A DNA stretch of 64,000 nucleotides from the NCBI GenBank assembly GCA_023052935.1, contig CM041295.1, forward strand, positions 104,332,711-104,396,710, in the 5' to 3' direction. Positions 8,268 through 17,975 of the stretch are shown piece after piece; position 1 is the stretch's first letter; the number at the start of each line of letters is the position of its first letter. The position numbers were made by a program, and so were the translations under genes. A model generated the notes under the pieces. It saw nothing but the letters and a program-made list of their open reading frames with translations. It did not search any database and was not told the DNA's origin. The stretch is from Piezodorus guildinii (lineage: Eukaryota > Arthropoda > Insecta > Hemiptera > Pentatomidae).

Positions 8268-10751
8268 ATGTCTAATGTCCTGACCTCCTGCCATGTTAAT
8301 GCCCAGTCCCTTCCCGCCCACTTCGACGAATTCCTTCACTATTTCACCCACAATTTCTATCACATTATCGCAGTCTCTGAAACATGGCTGAAGCCCTATA
8401 TTCCTTCCTCTTCCGTTTCCCTCCCTGACTATTCCTTTATCCGCCATGACCGGATTGGCCGGACTGGTGGTGGTGTAGCACTTTATGTCCACAGCAGCCT
8501 GAAATCTCGTGTCCTGGATCTGTCATCCCAATCTGATTCTTCCCATATTGAATTCCTTTTTGTTGAAATCTCCTCTAACACACAACCTCTCCTTTATGCA
8601 GTAGTATATCGCCCTCCTTTGGTCCCATTTGACCCTTCCTTTGAATCAATCCTTTACAGAAATGTCCCTCTATTCAATAATATCATAATTTGTGGTGATT
8701 TTAACACCAACTTCCTTTCCGACTCCAACGATAAACACTACCTGGATAACCTCTTCTTCTCTCTCAACCTATTCATCGTTCCATATGCTCCTACTCACCA
8801 CACTCATCATTCCGACACTTGGTTGGACCTCCATATTATCGATTCAACTCACAACCTTCTTTCCGCTTCTCAAGTACCTGTTCCATTTCTATCATCTCAC
8901 GATCTCATCCACATATCATATAATTTCCAAACTTCAGCATTTATTCCTAAAACCTTAACTTTCCGAAACCTCGATTGCCTTACCCGAGAAATTATTGCAC
9001 CCAATATTGAAGCTCTAAATTGGGATTCGATTTACACCTGTTCTTCCATCGATTCAATGGTTCACATTCTCACCTCCAATCTCCTAAGTATCCTCGACAT
9101 CCATGCTCCACTCAAAACCTGCACCTTCCGTCACCGCCCTGCTCCTTGGATGAGTCCAGAAATAAAAGACTTACAAAAGAAGCGTGAGGCAGCCCGTAGA
9201 CGCTTTAGACGTACAAGACTGACTGAGGACTATCAAGCGTACAGGGCACTCCGCAATCTGACTCAGGCGACAATCAGACAAGCAAAAACAAAATACTTTC
9301 ACGCAGCCTTCTCCGCTACTCCCGATTCCAAGTCAAAATGGCAACTCCTCCGCAAACTCTCTCTCTGCAAATCCTCTTCCTCACTAATCTTTCAGGTCTC
9401 AGCCGATGAATTAAATTCTTACTTTTCAAATACCTCCTCTAATAATTCTTCACCAACTTTTTCAAACTTCTCTTCAATTCCATCATTCAACCCCGATAAT
9501 TTTTATTTTTCTGACATTTCACCAACTGACCTTATCTCCGCTGTACTGAAATCTCATACCAACTCCATTGGATTTGATGCAATTCCCGTAAAACTGTTAA
9601 AATTATGCCTTCCTGAAATCCTACCAGTTCTGCTATTTATTTATAACTTTTCCCTCCAAAATTCCGTATTTCCCACTAATTGGAAAAAAGCAATAGTCCA
9701 TCCTATCAGTAAATGTTCCAACCCTACATCCCCTAAAGACTATCGCCCTATTTCCATCCTCTCGAACCTCTCCAAACCTTTAGAAAGAATAGTTCAGAAA
9801 CAATTATCAAATTTCCTTGAAAATTCTAAACTTCTTGATCCTTTCCAATCTGGCTTCCGACCTGGCTTTTCCACACAATCCGCTCTCCTCAAAATCACCA
9901 ACGACATACACACTGCTATGGACGAAACGAAACTGACCGTGCTAATACTGCTGGACTTCTCAAAAGCATTTGACTCCCTGGATCACTCCATCCTTTTCTC
10001 TAAACTAAAGTCTCTATCTTTTTCAAACAGCACTATCATGTGGTTTCAATCATTTCTTTCTGACAGAACTCAAGCTGTCACTATTCCTAATCATCCTCTA
10101 TCTTCCTTTCGAGCCCTTTCGGCAGGTGTGGCCCAAGGCTCAAGCATCTCTCCCCTTCTTTTTAATTGTTATATCAATGACCTTCCCAACTCTATCCATC
10201 ACTGTTCCCACCACCTATATGCTGACGATTTCCAGATCTATTTATCCTTCTCTCCTTCCAATTCACTAGTAGCATTTGCCAATATTCAGGAAGACCTTGA
10301 TGGAATCTGTGCCTGGGCAAACCTGAATAAACTAATTCTAAATCCTACAAAAACTCAGGCCATTCTAATTGGTTCCAATTCCCTCCTCAGATCCTATACC
10401 ACATTTCCGAGTCTCACCTTAAATGAACATCCAATCACCTTCACTTCCTCTGTCAAAAACCTGGGTATTACCATTGACCAAACTCTTTCCTGGAAACCCC
10501 ATATTGCCCAAATTTCCCGAAGAACAATAAGTACCCTCAAATATTTCCATCGCTCCAGCCATCTTCTTCCACTATCCACCCGTATCCTCCTTGTATCCGC
10601 ACTTATTTTCCCCCACTTTGACTATTACTGCTTAGTATATGGTGGCCTCTCGACTGTGCTTGAGGACAGGCTTAAACGAATCATGAACATATTTTTAAGA
10701 TTTGTCCTCAGTACTCCGATAGAGGTCTCATGTGACCCATTTTTACGGTGA
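8268..10751 (+). CDS. CR1-like ORF2: endonuclease-reverse transcriptase (frameshifted)
   Basis: The frame encodes an apurinic-like endonuclease followed by a reverse transcriptase. Endonuclease landmarks are HVNAQSL (about residues 7-13), AVSETWL, RTGGGVALYV and ICGDFN; the final motif reads SSHDLI where SDH is usual. RT landmarks are KDYRPISILSNLSK, DFSKAFDSLDH (motif A), GVAQGSSISPLLFN (motif B), YADDFQIYL (motif C, catalytic Asp pair) and KNLGITIDQTLSW. ATG 8268 is preferred; the track frame can be extended upstream to TTG 8244. The frame ends early at 10749-10751 because of a ~7-nt insertion near 10731-10737. The true C-terminus continues in another frame (10738-11079). The catalytic-Asp change and the insertion suggest an inactive copy, although the RT itself looks intact. 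Confidence 0.88.
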   Translation: MSNVLTSCHVNAQSLPAHFDEFLHYFTHNFYHIIAVSETWLKPYIPSSSVSLPDYSFIRHDRIGRTGGGVALYVHSSLKSRVLDLSSQSDSSHIEFLFVEISSNTQPLLYAVVYRPPLVPFDPSFESILYRNVPLFNNIIICGDFNTNFLSDSNDKHYLDNLFFSLNLFIVPYAPTHHTHHSDTWLDLHIIDSTHNLLSASQVPVPFLSSHDLIHISYNFQTSAFIPKTLTFRNLDCLTREIIAPNIEALNWDSIYTCSSIDSMVHILTSNLLSILDIHAPLKTCTFRHRPAPWMSPEIKDLQKKREAARRRFRRTRLTEDYQAYRALRNLTQATIRQAKTKYFHAAFSATPDSKSKWQLLRKLSLCKSSSSLIFQVSADELNSYFSNTSSNNSSPTFSNFSSIPSFNPDNFYFSDISPTDLISAVLKSHTNSIGFDAIPVKLLKLCLPEILPVLLFIYNFSLQNSVFPTNWKKAIVHPISKCSNPTSPKDYRPISILSNLSKPLERIVQKQLSNFLENSKLLDPFQSGFRPGFSTQSALLKITNDIHTAMDETKLTVLILLDFSKAFDSLDHSILFSKLKSLSFSNSTIMWFQSFLSDRTQAVTIPNHPLSSFRALSAGVAQGSSISPLLFNCYINDLPNSIHHCSHHLYADDFQIYLSFSPSNSLVAFANIQEDLDGICAWANLNKLILNPTKTQAILIGSNSLLRSYTTFPSLTLNEHPITFTSSVKNLGITIDQTLSWKPHIAQISRRTISTLKYFHRSSHLLPLSTRILLVSALIFPHFDYYCLVYGGLSTVLEDRLKRIMNIFLRFVLSTPIEVSCDPFLR

Positions 10752-11079
10752 GTTAAAGTGGCTCCTCCCCCCAATCCGCAGACAATATTTCCTAGGATCA
10801 TACCTTTACCAAATCATTAACTCTCAACACCCTCCATACATCCATAGTCTCCTACAATTTAAATCCTCAGTCCACTCACTTGAAACAAGATCGCGCCATT
10901 CCGACCTTTATTTGCCTATCCATAGGACTAAAACATTTGATCGTTCCTTCCTTGTCCGCTCCTCCAATTTCTGGAATTCTCTACCAACTCATATCCGCCA
11001 TGCTGCTTCCCTCTCCTCATTCAAATCCCAACTTTTCCAATACCTTTTATTATCCCAAAAAGACGCTCAGAAACTGTAA
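10738..11079 (+). pseudogene. CR1-like ORF2 C-terminus after frameshift
   Basis: The frame carries on the ORF2 protein after the lesion near 10731: HFYGELKWL, RRQYFLGSYLYQIIN, LQFKSSVHSLETRSR, FLVRSSNFWNSLPTHIRHA and SFKSQLFQYLL. This post-RT domain is conserved in the other family copies at 22985-23445 (-), 47327-47554 (+) and 41470-41560 (-). Comparison with those copies shows that the step from VSH to FYGELKW has about 7 extra bases here. A stop follows at about 11077-11079, then an AT-rich 3'UTR. Confidence 0.85.
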
Positions 11080-11296
11080 CATTTTTATTTCTGAAATCAC
11101 ACTTTGAATGAAGAATAATTTTGTTCATTGTCTATATTTAAATGCTGTTATCTACTAATTAATTTTTAATTCCGTTCAACAAAATACTTTCTAAGAATTG
11201 TTTTTATTTTAATTTTATCATTGTATTTATTTTTTGGATATATGTGTGTATATGCGTTTATGATATGCACACATATATTAACCCATAATTGTTCAA

Positions 11297-12190
11297 TTGA
11301 CAAACTTTACTAAAGAGAATTCCAATTCAAAAGATTTCAAAAAACGCTTTGAGAAGATCATCAGCGCATTGCCTAGCCACAAGTTAATATTCACAGATGG
11401 TTCAAAGTCGGACTCATCCACTGGTTCAGCTTTTGTTGCGTCAGATTGCACCTACAAGTCGAAGCTTCATCAATTTTGCTCTGTCTATACTGCTGAAGTG
11501 AATGCGATCGCAATGGCTTTAGATTATTCTAGAACTCTCCCAATAGAAAATGTCATCATAGCCTCAGATTCATTGAGCGCTCTAAAAGCTCTTGACAATA
11601 TGTATTCCAGTCATCCAGGAATTTTAAGAATCCTGGAATTGACCAAATCAATGGCTGAAGACGGAAAAATAATTCATTATGTCTGGATACCGGGCCATAT
11701 GGGGATAATGGGAAATGAAATGGCAGATAAGGCAGCCAAAGAGGCTCTCACTCTCCCTGGTCGTGGTAAAGCACTGTTAACACCATCAGAACTAGCGCGC
11801 CCTCTAATTGAAAATGTTTTTAAAAAATGGGATGAAACATGGAAAAACAGCTATCCAAGCAAGCTGAAAGCGATTAAGAGTGAGCCAAAGTCTTGGAAAA
11901 CCTCAAATCGCATCAACCGCAGAGAGGAGGTGGTCCTGGCCCGCCTGAGAATCGGACATACAAGGTTAACCCATGGGCACTTAATATCTAAGGATTTGCC
12001 CCCAAGATGTCAGCATTGTGGGGGAGCCCTGACAGTTACTCATATTTTCGAGGAATGTCCCTTCTACACAGGGAAATTGAACCAAAGGGGAATACCACTC
12101 AATGTCGCGGTTGCTTTGGGGAACGATATAAATAGAATTGACGAATTGATGTGCTTTCTTACGAAAATGGACTTTTACAAGCAGATTTGA
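11297..12190 (+). CDS. I-like ORF2 C-terminus: RNase H and zinc-binding tail (partial)
   Basis: The 297-residue open frame encodes a retrotransposon RNase H, which removes the RNA strand during reverse transcription. Catalytic landmarks: FTDGSKS (first Asp), YTAEVNAIAMAL (Glu), ASDSLSALKAL (Asp), WIPGHMGIMGNEMADKAAK (His and final Asp). A C-terminal region has RRE-VVLARLRIGHTRLTHG and a zinc-binding CQHCGG...HIFEECP motif, as in I, R1 and related clades. The reported start (TTG at 11297) is an artefact. The in-frame stop just upstream comes from the target site and the real ORF2 began in sequence lost by 5' truncation. The frame is otherwise free of stops, so the copy is fairly young. Confidence 0.85.
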   Translation: MTNFTKENSNSKDFKKRFEKIISALPSHKLIFTDGSKSDSSTGSAFVASDCTYKSKLHQFCSVYTAEVNAIAMALDYSRTLPIENVIIASDSLSALKALDNMYSSHPGILRILELTKSMAEDGKIIHYVWIPGHMGIMGNEMADKAAKEALTLPGRGKALLTPSELARPLIENVFKKWDETWKNSYPSKLKAIKSEPKSWKTSNRINRREEVVLARLRIGHTRLTHGHLISKDLPPRCQHCGGALTVTHIFEECPFYTGKLNQRGIPLNVAVALGNDINRIDELMCFLTKMDFYKQI

Positions 12191-12277
12191 AAATTGTATT
12201 TTACTATTATTATTATTTTTAAAATTATTATTATTTTATTTTCTAAATTAATTAATTAATTTTTAACTTTATTTATC

Positions 12278-12284
<7 letters not shown>

Positions 12285-12356
<72 letters not shown>
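12285..12356. repeat. (TA)n microsatellite in I-like 3'UTR
   Basis: AT tract of about 72 bp followed by T-rich low-complexity sequence to 12415. Confidence 0.95.
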
Positions 12357-12364
<8 letters not shown>

Positions 12365-12795
12365 TTTGTTTTTTTTTTTTTTGTTTTATTTTATTTTTAT
12401 TTTTTTTTTTTTTGTAATTTAATCTGATATATGTTTATCTTTTGCTAATGCTGTTACATTTTTTCTTACTAGTGATTATTCTTATTTGATTATTCTTATT
12501 AGTTAATTGTTTTAAAACTATTTGTTGTTATTAGTTTTTTAGTAAAACAATTGTTCATTATTTAACCTTAGATTAGTTTCTAAAAATGAGTGTCTGGCAC
12601 TGATGACCGAGATGTTTTGTGCCAATAAAAATATAACAACCAACCAACCCATAATTGTAATTATTTATTGATTATGTTCCTTCTGTCTATTGGCCAGACA
12701 TGTATATTTCCATATACTGTACAAACCTGTTATTCTTAGGGGACCTAGTCCCAGAATAAAATTTTTTTTTTATTCTATTCTATTCTATTCTATTG

Positions 12796-13040
12796 CATTA
12801 GTTGCAGACTTATCCAGAACCTCGTTTACCTCCTTAATTATTAATACCTCGTTTAATTCTAAATTACCCACCCATCCACTCCTAATCGCTCGTCTATAAC
12901 GTATCATCACCATGTATTCCTGATAATCCTTCGAGGTGGCTGAAAAGACGATGGCTTCGCGACCCTCCAAATTAAATAAACACTGAAATGTTACCACTAA
13001 GTAGTTTTTTCACATGCCTGTACCAAGATAATATGATCCA
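12796..13040 (+). pseudogene. Jockey-like ORF2 relic, right half
   Basis: The copy resumes with ALVADLSRT, equivalent to VSELART of the intact protein, and continues to a degraded PDNPS-like end and the RRW region (gaaaagacgatgg at 12943-12955) followed by decayed 3'UTR. It is the downstream continuation of the relic at 7676-7790. Several indels disrupt the frame. Confidence 0.7.
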
Positions 13041-13854
13041 TTTACACATTTTCGTAATGTATTTTATTGTATAATATAGTTTTAAATTTCTTTAAAATAA
13101 ATTTTAAAGAAAAATTGTTATCCATGTAGTTGTGTTTACTTAATATTTTTGCTGTTTAGTATACCTCTTCCTGTTAATACAGCAGTGAAGATATACCCAA
13201 GCACCCATTAGGCTGCCAACCACCTGATTTAGTCAAGTAGCCACTCAGCCTTGCGGTCATCAATACCACCAAGGTGCTGGCTGCAACTACTTGGTTTTGC
13301 TCGAGGATTTGAGCTAATGGATTTCAAGAATCTCGAGAACTCTTCAAGCTCATTTCCTACCTATTATTGGCTATAAGGCCTCGCTTTTATTAGAAGCGAT
13401 TGGTTAGTAGGAAAGCGGGTAGCGTGTTACCTGGTAGCGAACTGACAGTAGATTCGGTAATACTTTTAGTCAACGTTCATTGTGCGAGCTGCGATTTCTT
13501 GCTAGAGACCATAGCTCCCCTCCTCGTTTTGATAACCAATATATGGGTTAAAATCGCCAACTCTCTATACCAGCTATTTTTTTTTTCTCTCCCGTCTTGT
13601 TTATATAGAAAATATTTTTATTCAGTTTGTCTTCTGTCAACTTATTTTGGCGGTTACTGTAAAAAGCCATTAGTGCTGCTATAAAGGAATTGGTTGAAAC
13701 AATTATGGTGTTGAAGGTAGGAAGTTAGATTTACTTCCACGTATTTCTAAGTTGAATGAATAGTTATCCATTATTTCATAGTTGATTATAAATAGGTATT
13801 ATTTTTTTTATTATTATTCATAACCTCACGATTTTTTATACGATAGAATTTTGA
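13041..13854. other. Unclassified stretch
   Basis: No gene is recognised. The patch at 13160-13430 is less AT-rich and could be an unassigned repeat. A 94-codon frame at 13400-13684 starts without context and shows no motif. Confidence 0.4.
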
Positions 13855-13965
13855 AAAAATAGTTATTCTGGGACAGAGTCCCTTAAGAAAATCGGGTATG
13901 TCTAATGTTTCTGGCAAAATGATCAATTGGATTATGATTAATTATTGTTTACAATCCGGTAAGAA
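13855..13965 (-). mobile_element. CR1-like 3' tail
   Basis: On the minus strand it ends with TTAAGGGACTCTGTCCCAGA, followed by AATA, the family's 3' end seen at 12738-12760. The upstream bases match the 3'UTR segment near 12660-12740. Only a short tail is present. Confidence 0.7.
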
Positions 13966-13977
13966 GAAAAAAGAAAA

Positions 13978-13986
<9 letters not shown>

Positions 13987-14033
<47 letters not shown>
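13987..14033. repeat. (TA)n microsatellite
   Basis: TA tract that ends exactly where the left arm of the long palindrome begins. Confidence 0.95.
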
Positions 14034-14036
<3 letters not shown>

Positions 14037-14160
14037 TTTGTGTTGTTCTTAGGTTGCAGTCAATGAATAAACAATTTTATCTATGCGACGTTTCGAGAAT
14101 TTATTGTTCTCATAATCATGCCTTAACAGTGGAAAAAAACAGAACATTAATATTATTGTA

Positions 14161-14341
14161 ACTTATGAGCTGGCCAATATAAAACTTAAAAAATAAGGAA
14201 AAGGGGCGCAATAACAACTCACTTGATGGCTAGTCAAACACTGATTTATTGATACATATAATCCTCTATATATACTTTTCAAAGTGTTTACATCAGGTGA
14301 GTTGGAATTAAGGCTGATAGTCTGCCTTATCAGACCTTAAC
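14161..14341 (-). repeat. Gypsy 3' LTR
   Basis: The 181-bp LTR is on the minus strand, beginning AGTTAAGGTCTGATAAGG or one base later and ending CTCATAAGT. A TATA-like GTATATATAGAGG lies on the element strand at about 14265-14277 and an AATAAA signal at about 14246-14252. Confidence 0.92.
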
Positions 14342-14353
14342 TCCCCCCCACCA
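14342..14353 (-). other. Polypurine tract
   Basis: On the element strand GGTGGGGGGGA lies directly before the 3' LTR. This is the expected place and composition for the plus-strand primer of an LTR retrotransposon. Confidence 0.8.
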
Positions 14354-14608
14354 GTTTACGAACAATCCTCGTAAACTATATTGAAAAGCAAAAACAACAG
14401 AATACAAAAAGGATAATAAAAGAAGAGCACATGATAGAAATATACAAATACAAAATGCCACACCGGCTGAAAAACATAATAATAAAAATAAAAGAAACAC
14501 CTGAAACACAACAACACAAGAGAAGAAAAAAAAAAAAAACACTGTGAAGAACAGAACAAGAACACTAGAGAGAAAAAAAACGTCTGAAGCCGAGGACACT
14601 CCAAAGGC

Positions 14609-17600
14609 TTAGGATGCTTCCGTAGGCGGGAGCTTTAATTGTTCTAGGTGCACCGTACGTCTCTTTTTGGGGTCAGTTAAGCTCTCAATTGTGACCAAAT
14701 TATGCTCCCTAATCACAACCACGCGGAAGGGACCCTCGTAACGCCGAAGTTCCTTCCCCCGATTAGTTCCGACCCGACGGTACACCACCGTACCGATTTT
14801 GACGAGACCCATCAGATCCCGAACCCCGAGATTATGGCGCGCGACCCGTCGCTGTTTCTCCCGCTCAATGCGATCGCGAACCGTAAGCCAGAGTTTCCGC
14901 AGCGCAAGGCTGTGGCTCACGATTTCTCCCTCGCCCGCCGTTGCACCGCGACAATCCCTCCGACGACCCTGTAGTCCAAAAAGGATCTCGAAAGGAGTGA
15001 ATTCGGTCACCGAGTGAACAGAGTGATTATACGCGACGATCGCGCGTTCCATAGCCACGTCCGGCTCCAACCCTTTCTCCAACTGAAAGACCCTAATGTG
15101 ATCGCTAAGGGTGCTGTGAAGCCTCTCGATACCCCCGCGACTCTTCGGATGTCCCGGGGTGTTAAGATGCCATAGGACCCCCAAGAGCTTCATCTCCTCC
15201 CTGATATTGGCATTATCGAACTCCCGACCACTGTCAGAGGAAATACTGTCGGGCACACCGTAAAATTGGAACCAAATCCAGAGTGCGCGCAACACCGCCT
15301 CCGCCGTACGCTCCTGAATGGGATACGCCATCGCGACTTTGCTGAAGAGATCCAGCACCGTGACCCACTTAAATCCCTTCCAGGTAAAGGTATCGACCTG
15401 CAAATCACTGAGCGGAGCAGCCGCAGTAGGAGTCTCTTCCTGAACCGCCCGGGGTGGATGCCGATCATATTTCGCGCGCATGCACACATCACAATTCCCG
15501 ATAGCCTCCTGGATGGTACGCTTCATCCCCCGCCAATAATACCGCCGGCGCAACGCGTGCAACGTTTCGTTCAGCCCCCGGTGGTTCGTCTTGCCCTGGT
15601 GGTAAGCGAGCGTAACCTCCCGTTGACGTTCCTCATCGTGTATGGTTTCTACCAGCATTGAGCAACGGATAAACGTCCGGTCAAGCCCGATGCGTTCTGT
15701 CCGCCACAAGCGTTGAATCCGCTCCCAGACCACAGCGTTACCGACGTATAAGTAATGGGTCTGACCCGGCTTCGACGCGTCGGCGAGCGCCCTACAGATC
15801 TGTTCCTCCCCGACGGTGGGTTGAGACCAGATAGTCACAACCGAACAACCGGCAACCCGCTGAAAGTCGAGCTTCAGCAGCCCCGAAGTCCTCGTCTTCC
15901 AGACGATCTGGCGGCGCTTATCGTTTACAATTTCGTCGAGTTCCTCCATGGCCACCGGACGCCCCTCATTAGAGCCCTCGTCGCCCGACGGCGCAGCCTC
16001 ATTCGAAATCCCCTCCGCGGAAGGTGGCCGCTCCTCCCCCGGGGTCCATTCCCTCAAGAACTGACGAACATCTCGCGACGGCCCGCCCCGATCCTCCTCC
16101 ACGGCATTAACCATGAGCGCCCTGGAAAGCCAGTCCGCGACCACATTTTCCTTACCTGGCTTGTACACGACCTCCATATTGTATTGCCCAAGGAGTTCCT
16201 TCCACCGCGTATCCCTCGCAGACGATTCCTTGAGCTTCCCAACCCATTGGAGAGGGCGATGATCGGTCTGAACCCGAAATCGTCTCCCGAATACGTAAGG
16301 CCTGAAGTGATCAACAGCCCAGACAATCCCGAGGAGTTCCCTCTCCAAGGCGCTATAACGAGCCTCCGCCTCCGTGAGGCGCCTACTGGCATACGCGATG
16401 GGCCGCTCCCCCCGCTCGCTGTCCTGAGACAGCACCGCACCCAGGGCGTATTCGCTAGCGTCCGTAGTGATCGTAAACTGTTTGGAAAAATCGGGGAACG
16501 CGAGCACCGGCTCACGCTGTAGATGCTCTATGCACCGGCGAACCTTGTCCGCGATATCAGGAGTCATCACCAACTTATTCCCTTTCCGAAGTAAATTATT
16601 AAGAGGCACGAGATATGCAGCCATAGCCGGCACAAAACGGCGGTAATAATTTAATGCGCCCAGTAACCTACGGACACCCTTAACCTCGGTCGGTACGGCG
16701 ATCCGCTGTAAGGCGGCAACCTTCTGGGTATCCGGTTTCACCCCCTCCGCCGAGATAGTGTGGCCCAAAAAATTTATCTCCCGCAGGCCCAGGGTCGACT
16801 TCTCCGGAGAAAGGCGGAGACCAAAATCCCGCATACGACGAAAGACAGCCCTCAGATGTTCCACGTGTTCCCGATCCGACCTACTGAAGACCAAAAGATC
16901 ATCCATATACACCTGACACACGGACTCATCCAGACCCCTCAAGAATTCATCCATAAGACGCTGAAAAGTGATAGGGGCATTCTTAAGGTCAAACGGCATC
17001 CGTGTAAACTCATAGTGGCCCCTCTCGAATGTAAACGCGGTCTTATGTTGGTCACGAGGGTGCATTTGGATCTGATGATACCCCGCCTTTAGGTCCAAGG
17101 TACTAAAAATTCGCGCACCTCCCAACCGGTCCAAAATGTCCTCGAAGCGCGGTATTGGATATTTTTCGTCGACCGTATTCTCATTGAGCTTCCGGTAGTC
17201 GATGACGACCCGATACTTCTTCCTCGAATCCCCCGGCGAACTCTTCTTCTTCACGGCCCACAACGGACTATTATAAGGAGAAGTGCTGTCCACGATAATA
17301 CCCTGCCGCCGTAAATCATCCAGCTCCTCTCGAATATGCCTGCGGAGAGCCTGCGGGTACCGCCGTTCTTTAATGTAAGTGACCCGCTCCTGTTTAAGGG
17401 GAATTTCGTGTACCGTCCTCCCGGTCGTCCCCAGAACATCCCCCTCTTTAAAAAAAATGTCATCAAACTCAGCAAGGATAGACGCCTTCCAATCCTCCAC
17501 CTGATTCACCGCCCCTATACGTGTTTTGCCGTCTCCCACCATGCGGGTACAGGAATATCTTTTCCCCCCAATTCTTATATCCCACTGCCCCCCTTGATTC

Positions 17601-17746
17601 CGGATCCGCGCACCTACCGCGCCCAGTAAGTCATTCCCTATAATGACTCCGTAATCCCGCGGCATCTTAGCGACAACATGCACCGATAAACCGCCACCGC
17701 GATTCCCCCAGGTGTGCAAATCCATGTCGGTTTCCCCCTCTACACT
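14609..17746 (-). CDS. pol: Gypsy Pol: protease end, RT, RNase H, integrase
   Basis: The frame encodes the end of the aspartic protease (VIIGNDLLG), a reverse transcriptase (RQGIIVDSTSPYNSPLW, VIDYRKLNENT, FSTLDLKAGYHQI, then YMDDLLVFS with the catalytic Asp pair), an RNase H (TTDASEYALGAVLSQ, then RRLTEAEARYSALERELLGI) and an integrase. Integrase landmarks are an H-H-C-C zinc site (AYHQGKTNHRG ... CDVCM), the D-D-E core (LQVDTFTW, SSDSGREFD, then GGIERLHSTL) and a C-terminal GPY/F-like region (YEGPFRVVV). The first ATG is at 17725, but the frame opens upstream to about 17746, and the residues before the ATG fit the protease. It is offset +1 from the preceding pro frame. No internal stop is seen. 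Confidence 0.94.
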   Translation of the reverse strand, partial: SVEGETDMDLHTWGNRGGGLSVHVVAKMPRDYGVIIGNDLLGAVGARIRNQGGQWDIRIGGKRYSCTRMVGDGKTRIGAVNQVEDWKASILAEFDDIFFKEGDVLGTTGRTVHEIPLKQERVTYIKERRYPQALRRHIREELDDLRRQGIIVDSTSPYNSPLWAVKKKSSPGDSRKKYRVVIDYRKLNENTVDEKYPIPRFEDILDRLGGARIFSTLDLKAGYHQIQMHPRDQHKTAFTFERGHYEFTRMPFDLKNAPITFQRLMDEFLRGLDESVCQVYMDDLLVFSRSDREHVEHLRAVFRRMRDFGLRLSPEKSTLGLREINFLGHTISAEGVKPDTQKVAALQRIAVPTEVKGVRRLLGALNYYRRFVPAMAAYLVPLNNLLRKGNKLVMTPDIADKVRRCIEHLQREPVLAFPDFSKQFTITTDASEYALGAVLSQDSERGERPIAYASRRLTEAEARYSALERELLGIVWAVDHFRPYVFGRRFRVQTDHRPLQWVGKLKESSARDTRWKELLGQYNMEVVYKPGKENVVADWLSRALMVNAVEEDRGGPSRDVRQFLREWTPGEERPPSAEGISNEAAPSGDEGSNEGRPVAMEELDEIVNDKRRQIVWKTRTSGLLKLDFQRVAGCSVVTIWSQPTVGEEQICRALADASKPGQTHYLYVGNAVVWERIQRLWRTERIGLDRTFIRCSMLVETIHDEERQREVTLAYHQGKTNHRGLNETLHALRRRYYWRGMKRTIQEAIGNCDVCMRAKYDRHPPRAVQEETPTAAAPLSDLQVDTFTWKGFKWVTVLDLFSKVAMAYPIQERTAEAVLRALWIWFQFYGVPDSISSDSGREFDNANIREEMKLLGVLWHLNTPGHPKSRGGIERLHSTLSDHIRVFQLEKGLEPDVAMERAIVAYNHSVHSVTEFTPFEILFGLQGRRRDCRGATAGEGEIVSHSLALRKLWLTVRDRIEREKQRRVARHNLGVRDLMGLVKIGTVVYRRVGTNRGKELRRYEGPFRVVVIREHNLVTIESLTDPKKRRTVHLEQLKLPPTEAS

Positions 17747-17975
17747 GCAGGGCCGGCCCCCCTAGGGTGATCAATTGACATTGGCATACCTGAACCTGGA
17801 GTGCCCTCTCTCCGCCGCTCCACTTCTCTAACGCCTCTCTGCATGCGATGGTACACGAGCTCCCGGTGTCCACCAGACATGCGACTCCCTCCACGCTGAT
17901 GATAGGCAGACCGCCGCTCCCACCTCTCGCGTGGTAACTCACCAACGTGCGGTTGCCTCTCTGCTGGTACGCTCC
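17667..17975 (-). CDS. pro: Gypsy protease N-terminal part, in frame after gag stop
   Basis: The frame directly continues the gag frame after its TGA stop (17976-17978). It holds the protease active-site segment LVDTGSSCTI, preceded by GLPIISVEGVA. The second half of the fold (VIIGNDLLG) lies in the pol frame, shifted by +1. The join most likely falls at the G-run CTAGGGGGGCC around 17757-17767, because the pol frame has a TAG just upstream of it and protease homology changes frame there. The portion of this frame downstream of that point (to 17667) is then probably not used. Whether the join is programmed frameshifting or a one-base change in the G-run cannot be decided here. Confidence 0.8.
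   Translation of the reverse strand, partial: GAYQQRGNRTLVSYHARGGSGGLPIISVEGVACLVDTGSSCTIACREALEKWSGGERALQVQVCQCQLITLGGPALQCRGGNRHGFAHLGESRWRFIGACCR

Larger units (their letters stand above)
11293..12645 (+). mobile_element. I-like LINE 3' portion inserted in CR1-like 3'UTR
   Basis: The insertion is bounded by a perfect 13-bp duplication, AACCCATAATTGT, at 11280-11292 and 12646-12658. It holds the RNase H part of an ORF2 (11297-12190), a (TA)n tract, T-rich 3'UTR and an end reading GTGCCAATAAAAATATAACA and then CAAC repeats. The sequence resuming after 12658 matches the 3'UTR of CR1-like copies elsewhere, proving that the insertion lies within that element. A related, more decayed tail lies at 27710-28324. 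Confidence 0.88.
7797..12794 (+). mobile_element. CR1-like LINE, 5'-truncated, with nested I-like copy
   Basis: This is the longest non-LTR element of the window: the end of ORF1 (7797-7991), an intervening segment, ORF2 (8268-11079 with a frameshift) and a 3'UTR that ends with GGGACCTAGTCCCAGAATAA and a TATTC/ATTCT repeat run to 12794. Terminal short repeats instead of poly(A) are characteristic of CR1-type elements. It is inserted in a Jockey relic (7676-7790 and 12796 onward). Its 3'UTR is interrupted by the I-like copy at 11293-12645. The same 3' end recurs at 13855, 22785, 41137, 47875, 51345 and 60120. Confidence 0.85.

Noticed and set aside
8031..8275. Short frames of 64-72 codons before the CR1-like ORF2
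   Set aside because: T-rich hydrophobic reading of the ORF1-ORF2 spacer, in frames that do not match LINE proteins.
14330..14604. Phe-rich minus-strand frames of 82-89 codons
   Set aside because: They lie between pol and the 3' LTR in A/T-rich, low-complexity sequence. An env-like protein would need a longer frame, signal peptide and membrane anchor, which are not seen.
15755..16522. 255-codon plus-strand frame
   Set aside because: It lies opposite the Gypsy pol gene in GC-rich sequence. The minus frame has all the RT/RNase H motifs, so this is a shadow.
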